This document shows positions 51,453-61,408 of a DNA stretch of 64,000 nucleotides, piece by piece. Location of the stretch: positions 1 through 64,000 of the forward strand of contig NZ_BDBR01000003.1 in NCBI RefSeq assembly GCF_001613085.1, given 5' to 3'. Source of the stretch: Nocardia salmonicida NBRC 13393. Lineage in GTDB: Bacteria; Actinomycetota; Actinomycetes; Mycobacteriales; Mycobacteriaceae. A program made the translations under genes and the position numbers. The notes under the pieces are model-generated. The model searched no databases and was not told the origin of the DNA. It saw nothing but the letters and a program-made list of their open reading frames with translations. Within the stretch, counting starts at the first letter, position 1, and each line of letters begins with the position of its first letter.

Positions 51453-52199
51453 GTGAACACCGGATCCGCCAGCTCGCTGCTCGATCATCTCATCGCACCT
51501 CAGCCCGCTCCCGCGTGGTGGCTGGTGCTCGCCACCGCCGCGTCGGCGCTGGTGCTGGTCGGGTACCGGCCACTATGGCGGCTGACCCGCAACGCGGTGA
51601 CGGTGGCGCACGAGGGCGGCCACGCGTTGGTCGCGCTGCTCACCGGGCGCAGGCTGCACGCGATCACCTTGCACACCGATACTTCGGGACTGACCGTTTC
51701 CAGCGGCAAACCGACTGGTCCCGGCATGATTCTCACCGCGGCGGCCGGATATCCGGCGCCCGCGCTGCTCGGGCTCGGCTACGCGGCGCTGCTCGGGACG
51801 GGCCGGGTCACGGTGATGTTGTGGGCGACGCTGGTGATGCTGGCCGCGGTGCTGATCAAAGTGCGCAATATGTACGGGCTGCTCACCGTGCTGGTGCTCG
51901 GCGCGTTGGTGTTCGGGGTGTCCTGGTTCGGCAGCGATCTGCTCCAGGCCGCGTTCGCGTACCTGACGGCGTGGTTCCTGCTGGCCGCCGGGGTGCGGCC
52001 GGTCTTCGAGCTGCAAGGGAGTCGACGGAGACAGCCGGGGCGTACCGATTCCGATGCCGACCAACTCGCCCGGCTGACGCACCTGCCCGCGGTGCTGTGG
52101 GTGTTGTTCTTCAGCGCTGTCTGCCTGGCGTCGCTGGTCGTGGGCGCGATGCTGATGCTGGCGCCGGTCGAGGAGCTACATCCGCTGCTTCAGCGGTGA
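51453..52199 (+). CDS. M50B-like membrane metallopeptidase
   Basis: The 248-residue membrane protein carries the zinc motif HEGGH (His53, Glu54, His57) at the edge of its second hydrophobic segment (AVTVAHEGGHALVALLTGRR) and a downstream GPGMILTAAAGYPAPALLGL segment like the third M50 motif. M50B family members are thought to be intramembrane proteases of unknown target. About six hydrophobic segments are visible. Its 3' end overlaps gluconokinase by 10 bases. Confidence 0.85.
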   Translation: MNTGSASSLLDHLIAPQPAPAWWLVLATAASALVLVGYRPLWRLTRNAVTVAHEGGHALVALLTGRRLHAITLHTDTSGLTVSSGKPTGPGMILTAAAGYPAPALLGLGYAALLGTGRVTVMLWATLVMLAAVLIKVRNMYGLLTVLVLGALVFGVSWFGSDLLQAAFAYLTAWFLLAAGVRPVFELQGSRRRQPGRTDSDADQLARLTHLPAVLWVLFFSAVCLASLVVGAMLMLAPVEELHPLLQR

Positions 52200-52696
52200 T
52201 CGGCGATCCAGGCGTCGACGGCCTCGGAGACGAGCGTGCTCGGCGGTTGTAGCGCGTTGAGGGTGATGCCCGCTTCGTCGGATTGCAGTGGTTCGAGGGT
52301 GTCGAGCTGGGAATCCAGCAGGATCGTCGGCATGAAATGGCCGAGTCGGCCGGTCATCCGGCGCAGCAACTCCTCGCGGGTGGCCGCCAGGTGCACGAAG
52401 TAGGTCTGTGGCGCCTTCGCGCGCAGGCGGTCACGGTAGGACCGTCGCAATGCCGAGCAGCTCGCCACCCCACCGGTTTCCTGGTGTTCGGCGAGCCAGT
52501 CCGCGACGGTGTCGAGCCAGGGCACCCGGTCCTCGTCGGTGAGCGGGACGCCCGCGGCCATCTTCTCGATATTGGCAGCCGGGTGGAAGTCGTCACCTTC
52601 GGCATACGGGACTTCGAGCCGGTCGGCGGTCAGCGCGCCGACCGTCGTCTTCCCGCATCCCGACACCCCCATCACCACGATGACAGGTTCGACCAC
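52190..52696 (-). CDS. gntK: Gluconokinase
   Basis: The 168-residue P-loop kinase has VVMGVSGCGKTT (Walker A), the GntK substrate signature EGDDFHPAANIEKMAAGVPL and DEDRVPWLD, plus SALRRSYRDRLR. It phosphorylates gluconate to 6-phosphogluconate. The length is standard. GTG 52696 follows GAGGAGG; the open frame upstream lacks homology. No gluconate permease adjoins it. Confidence 0.95.
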   Translation of the reverse strand: MVEPVIVVMGVSGCGKTTVGALTADRLEVPYAEGDDFHPAANIEKMAAGVPLTDEDRVPWLDTVADWLAEHQETGGVASCSALRRSYRDRLRAKAPQTYFVHLAATREELLRRMTGRLGHFMPTILLDSQLDTLEPLQSDEAGITLNALQPPSTLVSEAVDAWIADHR

Positions 52697-52787
52697 AGCG
52701 ACCTCCTCGACGAATGAACTCCGCACGGCATGCCCGCGCATCCCGCTCGATCGAGGGTAGCCGGGGGCGATGACCCCTCCGGGTCGA

Positions 52788-54827
52788 TCAGGGAATCGGT
52801 CGGTCGGTGGGCAGGTTGACGAAGCTGGGCGACGCGGGGTCGAGAAGAACATGCTGGGGCTCGAGGCCGCTGGCGTTCAGCATCGGCCGGAACGGCAATG
52901 CCTTCGGCGCGTTGCCCGCGAAGACGTCGATGCGCAACCGGTGTCCCGGTGCCAGTACCGCCTGGGTCGGGATGACGGCGACATCGATATCGGTGGGCGC
53001 GCCGGGTACCACCGGGAGCATCCGGTCGACGGTGATCGGGTTGAAGGGCGCGGTGAAGTCGCCGTTGATCGAGCGTGCGCTGCGGCGCTCGTCGACGGCC
53101 CGCATCGACGAGGTGAGCTGTCCGGTGGTGAGCACGGTCGAGGTGCCGTCGGGGGCCACGTCGTTGACGGTGACGTTCCAGAATCCGTCGGTGGCGTCAT
53201 GGATGGTGTTGAGCCGCACATTGATCGGGCCCGAGATGACCGTCTGGTCGGTCAGTGGGGCGCTGGTGAAGGTGAGTCCGTTGCGTTCGGCGATGCGGGA
53301 GTCCTTCGCGCAGGCATCGAATGCGGCGGTCATGCCCGCCGAGCCCTGCGCCGCGTCGCGCGAGCAGACCTGATTCAAACCCGTTGCCACAGTGAGTGTT
53401 TCGGCGGCCGACGGCCCGGTGGCGCTGAGCGATCCGTCGTGCAGGCTGTCCTCGGTGCTGCCGCTAGGTGCGGCGGAGAGATAGACACGGCGATGCGTCA
53501 CGCCCGGCTGGGGGAACTCCCGCAGCGTAATCCAGCTCCCGCCTTGCTGTTTCACCGTGACGGGCCCGAATCCTTCGACGCCGCTGTCGATGTCCTTGAG
53601 CCACTTGTCGAACCACGCCCGCTGCAGCACGTCCAGGCGCGGCGGTGCGCCGGGAACACCGGTGCCCGCACCGGGATTGGCGTGATAGGTGTCGCCGACG
53701 ATCAGCTGCTTGCGTCCGGCCTGTAGCGGGATCTGCTCGTAGAGCTTGGTCGCGCTGTTGGCGAAGATGTCGTGCCAGCCGCCGTAGACGAAGGTCGGCA
53801 CCGTGACGTTCTCGGGGTGGCCCATGATCGCCTCACGGAAGGCCGAGGTGTCGTCGAGCGCGCCGTCGAGCGCGGGCGGCATATTCGACAGCGACGGCGT
53901 GAGCAGCGATTGGGCGAGCAGGTCGAAATTGGTGGTCGGGTCGGCGATGCGGTCGTTGAACCAGGTCCAGTCGAAGCTGCCGTCGACCATGGAGGCCACA
54001 TCGGGGACGAGTTTGAGCTGGTTGACCGAGTTCAGCCACATCGGCAGGAAGGTGGTGCCGACGCCGCCGCCGGGAGCGACCACGTCACGCATGAGGTCGC
54101 TGCCGGGCTCGACCGGGAAGATCGCCTGCAGCGCGTGCGGTGCGTTCTCGGCGGCACGCAGCTGGTTGATGCCGGCGTAGGAACCGCCGCTCATCCCGAC
54201 GCGGCCGTTCGACCACGGTTGGGTGGCCGCCCAGTCGATCACCTCGCGGGTGTCGAGCTGTTCGCGCGCGCCGAGGGTGTCCCATTTGCCCTGGGACAGA
54301 CCGGTTCCGCGCACATCGGCCACGACGACGGTGTACCCGGCGCGGACGAGTTTGCGGTCGACGCCGAGCATGGTCTGGATCATGCCGCCGTCCAGTGCCT
54401 GCATGAGGTCACCGAAACCACTGATCGGGGTGGTGGACAGGTTCAATCTGCGCACGATGTCGACGGCGGTGGACTGCAGGCCCGGCATCGCGGCGGCCGA
54501 TTCGATCAGGCCCGTCATCAGTTTCGAGTACGGGGTGAGGCTGAGCACGGTCGGCAGCGGCTTCTGCTCGATCACGCCAGCGGCATCGGCGGGGCGGTAG
54601 ACGTCGGCTTTGAGCACCACACCGTCGCTCATCGTGATCTGGACGCCGCGCTCCACCCGGACCTCGGGGTAGGCGCCCGGCCCATCGTGCAGGGCGGTCC
54701 AGTCGGCGCCGGGCGCGTGCGGGGGCTGCGCGCCCACGGGACCACCGCCGCAGCCGAGCACGACGACCACCGCGAGGATCGTCACCAGTATCCGGCCGAA
54801 CCCGCGTTTCGAACCTCTACCCACCAT
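52788..54827 (-). CDS. CocE/NonD-family hydrolase, predicted lipoprotein
   Basis: The 679-residue protein is an X-Pro dipeptidyl-peptidase/CocE-type alpha/beta hydrolase: nucleophile Ser in GMSGGSYAGINQL, an oxyanion region with VVADVRGTGLSQG, the acid/His segments further on, and a C-terminal jelly-roll domain (residues about 470-679). A signal peptide with lipobox VVLGC (Cys26) predicts export and lipid anchoring. Such enzymes hydrolyse esters or amides. The substrate is unknown. It is divergent from the VOC gene with a 248-base gap showing no other feature. Confidence 0.9.
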   Translation of the reverse strand: MVGRGSKRGFGRILVTILAVVVVLGCGGGPVGAQPPHAPGADWTALHDGPGAYPEVRVERGVQITMSDGVVLKADVYRPADAAGVIEQKPLPTVLSLTPYSKLMTGLIESAAAMPGLQSTAVDIVRRLNLSTTPISGFGDLMQALDGGMIQTMLGVDRKLVRAGYTVVVADVRGTGLSQGKWDTLGAREQLDTREVIDWAATQPWSNGRVGMSGGSYAGINQLRAAENAPHALQAIFPVEPGSDLMRDVVAPGGGVGTTFLPMWLNSVNQLKLVPDVASMVDGSFDWTWFNDRIADPTTNFDLLAQSLLTPSLSNMPPALDGALDDTSAFREAIMGHPENVTVPTFVYGGWHDIFANSATKLYEQIPLQAGRKQLIVGDTYHANPGAGTGVPGAPPRLDVLQRAWFDKWLKDIDSGVEGFGPVTVKQQGGSWITLREFPQPGVTHRRVYLSAAPSGSTEDSLHDGSLSATGPSAAETLTVATGLNQVCSRDAAQGSAGMTAAFDACAKDSRIAERNGLTFTSAPLTDQTVISGPINVRLNTIHDATDGFWNVTVNDVAPDGTSTVLTTGQLTSSMRAVDERRSARSINGDFTAPFNPITVDRMLPVVPGAPTDIDVAVIPTQAVLAPGHRLRIDVFAGNAPKALPFRPMLNASGLEPQHVLLDPASPSFVNLPTDRPIP

Positions 54828-55075
54828 GTATCGCTCCCGACCGGTTCGTCTCCACCGTTGACCGAGCCACCGCACGATCGGCGCAGAAACCGTAACAGCG
54901 GTAACGAGTTCGCCGGGCGAGCGTCGGCCCGCTCGGACTGTCGCTGTGAATACGCGTTGTTCCAGTTCAGCGCGGTGGCGGGGTTCCACTTTCTTGTCGG
55001 TTGCCGGTGGTTGACTCGGTTCGTGCCGGTGCGATCGGGACCGGACTCACCCATCGCCGAGGAGGACGTTCGACA

Positions 55076-55879
55076 ATGCCCACACGCGACGAAGCTTGGC
55101 CGCAGGGAACTCCCTGCTGGATCGACTGTCAGGTGGACGACACCACCGCCGCCCGCGATTTCTACAGCACACTGTTCGGCTGGGAGGTCCAGGACGGTCC
55201 CGCCGAAGCCGGCGGCTATCTCATAACCACCCTCGACGGCCGACCCGCCGCGGGCATCGGCCCGAAACCGCAGGGCATGGAAGCGATGCCGTCGGTGTGG
55301 ACCACCTACTTCGCCGCGCGTCGTGCCGACGAGATCGCCGAACGCGTGAGCAAGTCCGGTGGGCAGGTGTTCGTGCCACCGTTCGACGTGCTCGACGCGG
55401 GACGCATGTTCGTCGCCGCCGACCCGGCGGGCGGCGTGTTCGGCGTGTGGGAAGCCAAGGCGCACACCGGTTGCGGCGTTTACAACCAGAACGGCGCGTA
55501 CTGCTGGAACGAGCTGCACACGCCTGCCTACGATCAGGCACACCAGTTCTACAACGAGGTGTTCGGCTGGCAGTACACCGAGATCGGCGACGGGGCGAGC
55601 TTCACCTACTCCACTTTCGCGCTGCCCGGTGACAGCCACGAAGTCGGCGGCATGATGGACGCCTCAGCGCTGAGCACCCCGCCCTACTGGCTCACCTGGA
55701 TCCAGGTCGACGACACCGACGGCCTCCTGGCCAGGGCCACCGAGCTGGGCGCCTCGGTGATCATGGGCGCCGAGGACGGTCCCTTCGGCCGGACGGGCGT
55801 CCTGGCCGCACCGCAGGGCGAGGTCTTCGCTGTGATAGATACGGCCAGGGCGGTCGGCGAGGTTCCCACCGGGTCCTGA
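55076..55879 (+). CDS. Two-domain VOC (glyoxalase-fold) protein
   Basis: The 267-residue protein has two VOC modules: WIDCQVDDTTAARDFYSTLF (residues 15-34) and WNELHTPAYDQAHQFYNEVF (about 144-163), each closing with a conserved segment (FVAADPAGGVFGVWEA; LAAPQGEVFAVIDTA). It resembles the SCO-type hydroxylases of actinobacteria known from metal-dependent resistance or dioxygenase roles, without assigned function. ATG 55076 lies behind GAGGAGG. Confidence 0.9.
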   Translation: MPTRDEAWPQGTPCWIDCQVDDTTAARDFYSTLFGWEVQDGPAEAGGYLITTLDGRPAAGIGPKPQGMEAMPSVWTTYFAARRADEIAERVSKSGGQVFVPPFDVLDAGRMFVAADPAGGVFGVWEAKAHTGCGVYNQNGAYCWNELHTPAYDQAHQFYNEVFGWQYTEIGDGASFTYSTFALPGDSHEVGGMMDASALSTPPYWLTWIQVDDTDGLLARATELGASVIMGAEDGPFGRTGVLAAPQGEVFAVIDTARAVGEVPTGS

Positions 55880-55884
55880 CGCCG

Positions 55885-57924
55885 TCACGGAGTGACGATG
55901 GCGAAGTTCGGGTCCGGCTTGTCGATCAGGCCGGGCAGCTTCGCCAGGGCGGTGGCGTCGCCGTCGATGGCGATGTCACCGCTGGCGACACCCTTGCGCA
56001 GGTCGGCGCCGCCGACCAGGGTGGCGATCAGGGTGCGGCGGGTGAGGGTGATCGTCGCGTCGGGCGCGGACAGCGCGTCATCGGGGAATCGGTCGTGGTG
56101 CACGAGGACGCCGTTGCGCAGTTCCACGCGGTGGACGTGGTTGTCCTCGTCGCTGATCCGCCAGTCCGTGGTCATTCGGACATCCCAGGCCTTCGGACCG
56201 TCGATCCGCAACGACACCGCGTCGAAGACTTGCTCCACGCTCAGTGCGGCGGCCATCGCGGCGGAGTTGGCGGTGGTCGGCGTGCCGAAGGAACCGTGGC
56301 GCAGTTCATGGGCGCCGCTGAGATAGAAGTTGCGCCAGGTGGCGTTCTCCGCGCCATAGGCAAGCTGTTCGAAGGCGCTGGCCTGCAAGTCCTTTGCCGT
56401 CTTGTTGGCCGGGTCGGCGAAGATCACGTAGTTCACCAGTTGCACGACCCAGCGGAAGTCGGCGGCATCGTAGGCCTTCTGCGCGGTCCGCAGAGCCGCG
56501 TCGGCTCCGCCCATCGCCTCGACGTGGCGGCGGGCGTTGTCCACCGGCGGGTGTTCCCACAGGTGCGCGGGGTTGCCGTCGAACCAGCCCATGTACCGCT
56601 GATAGACCGCCTTGACATTGTGGCTCACCGAGCCGTAGTACCCGTGCGTCGACCACGACGCGGTCAGCGCGGGCGGCATCTGCAGCATTTCGGCGATCTC
56701 GGCGCCGACGTAGCCCTGGTTCAGCAGTCGCAGCGTCTGATCGTTGAGGTAGCCGTACATGTCGCGCTGCGACGACAGGAACTCTACGATCCGATCGGTC
56801 CCCCAGACCGGCCAGTGGTGCGAGGAGAACACCAGATCGGACCGGCGACCGTAGCGGTTGATCGAATCGGTGAGATATTTCGACCAGACATGTGGGTCGC
56901 GGACCAGCGCGCCGCGCAGGGTGACGATGTTGTGCATGGTGTGGGTGGCGTTCTCGGCCATGCACAGGATGCGCCGGTCGGGGAAGTAGAAGTTCATCTC
57001 CGAGGGCGCTTCGGTGCCCGGCGTCAGTTGGAAGACCATCCGCACGCCGTCGACTCTTTCCTCCTGGTCGGTGCGGGTGACGTGCACGGTGGGCGGGATC
57101 AGACTGATTGTGCCGACCGACGTGGTCTGTCCCAGGCCGGATCCCACCTGGCCTTTCGGACCGCGCGGCAAGGCGGCGCCGTACATGTAGGCGGCACGAC
57201 GGGCCATCGCTGTGCCCGTGTAGATGTTCTCGGCGACGGCGTGCTCCATGAATCCCGAGGGTGCGATCACCGGGCAGCGCCCGGCCGCGACATCCTGCGG
57301 GGTGATGACGCCGTAGCTGCCGCCGAAGTGGTCGACGTGGGAGTGCGAGTAGATCAGGCCGGTGACCGGCCGGTCGCCGCGATGTTTGCGATAGAGCGCG
57401 AGTCCGGCGGCCGCGGTCTCCGCGGAGACCAGCGGATCGATGACGACCACGCCGGAATCGCCTTCGATCAGCGTCATGTTCGACAGGTCGAGACCGCGGA
57501 TCTGATAGAAGCCCGGCGCGATCTCGTAGAGGCCCTGCTTGACGGTGAGCTGGGACTGCCGCCACAGGCTCGGGTTCACCGACTGCGGACAGGAGCCGGC
57601 GAGGAAGTCGTAGGAGTCGTTGTCCCACACCACTTTCCCCGCCTGGTCGGTCACCTTGCCCGGTTCGAGGGAGGCGATCCAGCCACGGTCGGCATCGACG
57701 AAGTCGGTGGTATCGCCGAAGGGCAGGGTGTCGGTCAGCGCGCGGTTGGCATTCAGGATGGCCTCGGTCGGCTCGGTCTGGGTGCTCGACGCAGTGACTC
57801 CGCTCGGTTGGTCACCACATCCGGTGACAGTGGCGCCGACCGCGACCGCGGCGGCCGCACCGACTCCGACACCCAGCATCCCGCGCCGCGACAGCTCGCC
57901 GCGACCCCTGTGTGCACTGTTCAC
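55885..57924 (-). CDS. Alkyl sulfatase (SdsA1/BDS1-like, metallo-beta-lactamase fold)
   Basis: The 679-residue protein has the zinc motif HSHVDH (His194, His196, Asp198, His199) in a metallo-beta-lactamase domain, a central helical dimerisation domain (YVGAEIAEMLQMPPALTASW region) and a C-terminal SCP2-like domain, the architecture and length of type III alkyl sulfatases that cleave alkyl sulfate esters such as SDS. An N-terminal twin Arg (SRRGMLGVG, 12-20) with lipobox TGC (Cys36) predicts Tat export as a lipoprotein. It starts at GTG 57924 (GGAG). It provides sulfate from sulfate esters, in keeping with the sulfur theme. Confidence 0.93.
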   Translation of the reverse strand: MNSAHRGRGELSRRGMLGVGVGAAAAVAVGATVTGCGDQPSGVTASSTQTEPTEAILNANRALTDTLPFGDTTDFVDADRGWIASLEPGKVTDQAGKVVWDNDSYDFLAGSCPQSVNPSLWRQSQLTVKQGLYEIAPGFYQIRGLDLSNMTLIEGDSGVVVIDPLVSAETAAAGLALYRKHRGDRPVTGLIYSHSHVDHFGGSYGVITPQDVAAGRCPVIAPSGFMEHAVAENIYTGTAMARRAAYMYGAALPRGPKGQVGSGLGQTTSVGTISLIPPTVHVTRTDQEERVDGVRMVFQLTPGTEAPSEMNFYFPDRRILCMAENATHTMHNIVTLRGALVRDPHVWSKYLTDSINRYGRRSDLVFSSHHWPVWGTDRIVEFLSSQRDMYGYLNDQTLRLLNQGYVGAEIAEMLQMPPALTASWSTHGYYGSVSHNVKAVYQRYMGWFDGNPAHLWEHPPVDNARRHVEAMGGADAALRTAQKAYDAADFRWVVQLVNYVIFADPANKTAKDLQASAFEQLAYGAENATWRNFYLSGAHELRHGSFGTPTTANSAAMAAALSVEQVFDAVSLRIDGPKAWDVRMTTDWRISDEDNHVHRVELRNGVLVHHDRFPDDALSAPDATITLTRRTLIATLVGGADLRKGVASGDIAIDGDATALAKLPGLIDKPDPNFAIVTP

Positions 57925-57990
57925 CGCTACTCCTTCGTTCCACGACTGTCCGACCCGGACAACTATTGCAGACTAACTGCAATATCTGTG

Positions 57991-59631
57991 TTACTTCTGA
58001 GCAATCGCCATTGTCGGCAGTGCGGCCAGCTGGATGTCGAGCAGAAGCCGGTCCTCGGGATCGGTCAGATCGATGCCGAGGACTGTCTCCACTCGCCTCA
58101 GCCGATAGCGCAGGGTGTTCGGATGCACGCGCAACGCGGCCGCGGCGGCGCGCACCTCACCGTGCGCGCGCAGATACGCCCGCACCGATACCCGCAGTTC
58201 AGCGGCATGCTCGCGGTCATAGGCGTCGAGGGCTGCCAGACGCGGATCGTGCAGGCGTGGCTGCTCGCGGATCAGCTCCATGATCTCGGCCAGCAGCACC
58301 GCGGTCCTGGCATCGGCCAGCGTGGCGACCCGGCTGCCAGACGGATCGGCGACCGGACTGTCCAGCACCCGGTCGACCTCGGCTCGCGCACCGGCGACCG
58401 CGGTGAGCCCGGCGACCGGTGCGGCAATCGCGGCCCGCACCACCAGTTCGCGGGTCTGCTCGAGTTGAGTGACCAGCTCGCGCACCCACGAGCCGACGCT
58501 GCGCTCGGAGTGGTAGGCGGGCAGCAGGACATAGACGCGCTCGCCGATCGCCTCGGTGACCGAATCCTCACGGAAAGCGCTGGCGTACAACCGGATCAGG
58601 CCACTCGAAGCGGCCGGTCCCGCGGCGGGACCCACCGGCGCGAAGCCGATCACCGCGGCGGGACCGGTCGTCGGCAGGTTGAGCGCGGCGGCCACCGAGG
58701 GCACGTCGACGCCGTCGCCGTGCGCGCCGAACAATCGGCGAACGAGCAAAGCCTCGGTCGAGGGGGCGTCCAACCGCCGCGCGATGATCCTGGCCGCCAC
58801 CGCCGACGCGCCACGCAGCACCTGCGCCGCGTCGGGCCGTAGCGGTCGCGCGCCCTGCTGCAACCAGATGGTCCCGAGCATTCTGGATTGCGCGCCGTCG
58901 GCGCCACGCCGGATACCGACGACGAGTCTGCGGCGGATATCGAGCTCGGGATGCTCCGGCACGTCGACGACCTCGTCGCCACGGCGCACCCGGTCGAACA
59001 CGCCCCACTCCCGCAGGATCCGCAGGTAGTCGCTCGGGCCTTCCCGGCCGAGGATGGACTGGATGCGCAGCTGGTCGGCCGACGCGTCGGAGGCCGAGTA
59101 GGCCAGCACATGTGACTGGGGGTCTTCGATCGAGACCATGCCGCCGGTTTCTTTGGCCAGCACCTGGGCCAGTCCGAACAGATCGGTGTCGGGGGCGAGC
59201 AGGTCGTGCTCGTCGGACGCGGCGCGCTGACCGGGTGAGCGGGCCAGCGTCCGGCGGATCAGCGAGAACACCTGGTCCCAGCGCGCCTGCCGATGCACGT
59301 GCACCAGCGCGATGCCCGCGGTATGGGCGGCGGCGCGGACCGCGGGCGAGTCGTTGGCGCTCTTGGTCATCAGCACGCGGGGCCGCTGAGCGGGGTCGCG
59401 CGCACCGATCTCGCGCAACCAGCGCTCGGTCGCGACGGCATCGACACCGACGAGCAAGTACACCTCGGGCAGCGCGCCCTCGCCGTCGAGGTGTTCGGGC
59501 AGGTCGGCGGGCTCGGCCACCGCGACCGTTCGCACCGCGACCGCGTGACCGGCGGGCGCGTCCACGAGCGTGGCCACGGTGTGGTCGAGGGCGGCGAGCA
59601 ACTCGCGCAGCGTTGTGGGCCCTTCGGACAT
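57991..59631 (-). CDS. PucR-family regulator, PruC-like
   Basis: The 546-residue protein has an N-terminal PucR ligand-type domain, a central GGDEF-like/CdaR region and a C-terminal PucR HTH (VRAAAAALRVHPNTLRYRLR, VETVLGIDLTDPEDRLLLDI). It is divergent from the P5C dehydrogenase and proline dehydrogenase genes, as is PruC in mycobacteria, so it is likely their activator. ATG 59631 has AGGTG upstream. Its effector (proline or P5C) is inferred. Confidence 0.9.
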   Translation of the reverse strand: MSEGPTTLRELLAALDHTVATLVDAPAGHAVAVRTVAVAEPADLPEHLDGEGALPEVYLLVGVDAVATERWLREIGARDPAQRPRVLMTKSANDSPAVRAAAHTAGIALVHVHRQARWDQVFSLIRRTLARSPGQRAASDEHDLLAPDTDLFGLAQVLAKETGGMVSIEDPQSHVLAYSASDASADQLRIQSILGREGPSDYLRILREWGVFDRVRRGDEVVDVPEHPELDIRRRLVVGIRRGADGAQSRMLGTIWLQQGARPLRPDAAQVLRGASAVAARIIARRLDAPSTEALLVRRLFGAHGDGVDVPSVAAALNLPTTGPAAVIGFAPVGPAAGPAASSGLIRLYASAFREDSVTEAIGERVYVLLPAYHSERSVGSWVRELVTQLEQTRELVVRAAIAAPVAGLTAVAGARAEVDRVLDSPVADPSGSRVATLADARTAVLLAEIMELIREQPRLHDPRLAALDAYDREHAAELRVSVRAYLRAHGEVRAAAAALRVHPNTLRYRLRRVETVLGIDLTDPEDRLLLDIQLAALPTMAIAQK

Positions 59632-59761
59632 GGCACACCTCCATTGGTCGATCGGACAAACAAATGCCGAGATCTTCATCCGATCAGATGATTATGACCG
59701 CTGCTGATCGGTGTTGACTACGTCACATCCCGCTCTCCCTTACGATGCAGGAGCCGCACTG

Positions 59762-61408
59762 ATGGACGCCATCGCGACCACCCCGCCGCCGGTCAACGAG
59801 CCCGTCGGCACTTTCGCTCCTGGCAGCCCGGAACGGGCTCGCCTCCAGACCGCGCTCGCCGAGTTGTCCGCCTCCCCCACCGAGATCGCCCACGTGATCG
59901 GCGGCCGCCACCTGCCCGGCGACGGCCCCGCCTTCGACGTGGTCCCACCGCACCGCCACGGCGCCGTCCTCGGCACCCTGCGCGACGCGAGCACCACCGA
60001 AACCGCCGCCGCGGTCGAGGCCGCCTGTGCCGCGGCGCCCGCCTGGCAGGCGATGCCCTTCGACGACCGAGCCGCGATCTTCCTGCGCGCGGCCGATCTG
60101 CTTTCCGGGCCGTGGCGCGAGAAGATCGCGGCCGCGACGATGCTCGGGCAATCCAAGTCCGCTTATCAGGCCGAGATCGACGCCCCGTGCGAGCTGATCG
60201 ACTTCTGGCGCTTCAATGTCTCGTTCGCGCGCGAGATCCTCGCCGGGCAACCGCTCTCCTCGCCGGGTGTGTGGAATCGGATGCAGTACCGCTCGCTCGA
60301 GGGGTTCGTCTACGCGGTGACACCGTTCAACTTCACCGCGATCGCGGGCAACCTGCCCACCGCACCCGCGCTGATGGGCAACACCGTGGTGTGGAAGCCG
60401 GCCAGGAGCCAGGCCGTGGCGGCCTACCTGACGATGTGTCTGCTCGAAGCCGCCGGACTGCCGCCCGGGGTGATCAACCTGGTCAACGGGCCCGGTCCGG
60501 TGATCTCCGATGTCGTGCTGGCCGACCCACGGCTGGCCGGCGTGCATTTCACCGGATCCACGGCGACGTTCCAGCACCTGTGGCGCGAGGTGGCGCAGCG
60601 CTTGGACGGCTACCGCACCTATCCGCGACTGGTCGGCGAGACCGGCGGCAAGGACTTCGTGCTCGCGCACCCGTCAGCCGATCCGGCGGTGCTCACCACC
60701 GCGCTGGTGCGCGGCGCGTTCGACTATCAGGGCCAGAAATGTTCGGCCGCCTCCCGGGCCTTCATCCCGCGTTCGGTGTGGGCGGCGATGTCGGAGGATC
60801 TGATCGAACGGACGTCGAACCTGCGCTACGGCGATGTCGCCGACTTCACCAATTTCGGTGGGGCACTGATCGATCGACGCGCCTTCGACCGCAATACCGC
60901 CGCACTCGAGCGGGCCAAGGCCACACCGGGTCTGACCGTGGTGGCAGGCGGACACAGCGACGACAGCGTCGGCTGGTTCGTCGACCCGACCATCGTGGTC
61001 GGTGACGATCCGGCCGACGAGATGTTCCACACCGAGTACTTCGGTCCGATCCTGGCGGTGCACGTCTACGACGACAGCACCCCGACCGCCTTCGCCGACG
61101 CGATGGACCTCGTCGACAGCGGCAGCCCCTACGGCCTCACCGGCTCGATCATCGCCCGAGACCGCACCGCGATCACCGAGGCGACCCAGCGGCTCACCTT
61201 CGCCGCGGGCAATTTCTACATCAACGACAAACCGTCGGGGGCGGTCGTCGGCCAGCAGCCCTTCGGCGGCGGGCGCGCGTCCGGCACCAACGACAAGGCA
61301 GGCTCCCCACAGAACTTGCTGCGCTGGACCTCCGCGCGCACGATCAAGGAAACCTTCGTCGCGCCGACCGAGCATCGCTACCCCCACCAGGCACCGGAGG
61401 TCGACTGA
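59762..61408 (+). CDS. 1-pyrroline-5-carboxylate dehydrogenase
   Basis: The 548-residue aldehyde dehydrogenase carries a P5C-dehydrogenase-type catalytic segment GQKCSAASRAFIP (nucleophile Cys), the general base Glu in ETGGKDFVLAHP and FTGSTATFQHLW in the NAD site. It oxidises glutamate semialdehyde to glutamate. ATG 59762 follows AGGAG; the upstream in-frame TTG-type start at 59711 lies before a -10-like TACGAT and is unlikely. It is coupled to the proline dehydrogenase gene by TGATG. Confidence 0.95.
   Translation: MDAIATTPPPVNEPVGTFAPGSPERARLQTALAELSASPTEIAHVIGGRHLPGDGPAFDVVPPHRHGAVLGTLRDASTTETAAAVEAACAAAPAWQAMPFDDRAAIFLRAADLLSGPWREKIAAATMLGQSKSAYQAEIDAPCELIDFWRFNVSFAREILAGQPLSSPGVWNRMQYRSLEGFVYAVTPFNFTAIAGNLPTAPALMGNTVVWKPARSQAVAAYLTMCLLEAAGLPPGVINLVNGPGPVISDVVLADPRLAGVHFTGSTATFQHLWREVAQRLDGYRTYPRLVGETGGKDFVLAHPSADPAVLTTALVRGAFDYQGQKCSAASRAFIPRSVWAAMSEDLIERTSNLRYGDVADFTNFGGALIDRRAFDRNTAALERAKATPGLTVVAGGHSDDSVGWFVDPTIVVGDDPADEMFHTEYFGPILAVHVYDDSTPTAFADAMDLVDSGSPYGLTGSIIARDRTAITEATQRLTFAAGNFYINDKPSGAVVGQQPFGGGRASGTNDKAGSPQNLLRWTSARTIKETFVAPTEHRYPHQAPEVD

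Noticed and set aside
56095..58842. A 915-codon open frame on the plus strand
   Set aside because: It runs antisense to the alkyl sulfatase and PucR-type regulator genes, is rich in Arg, Gly, Val, Asp and His, and shows no domain. It is a typical high-GC shadow of two well-supported genes.
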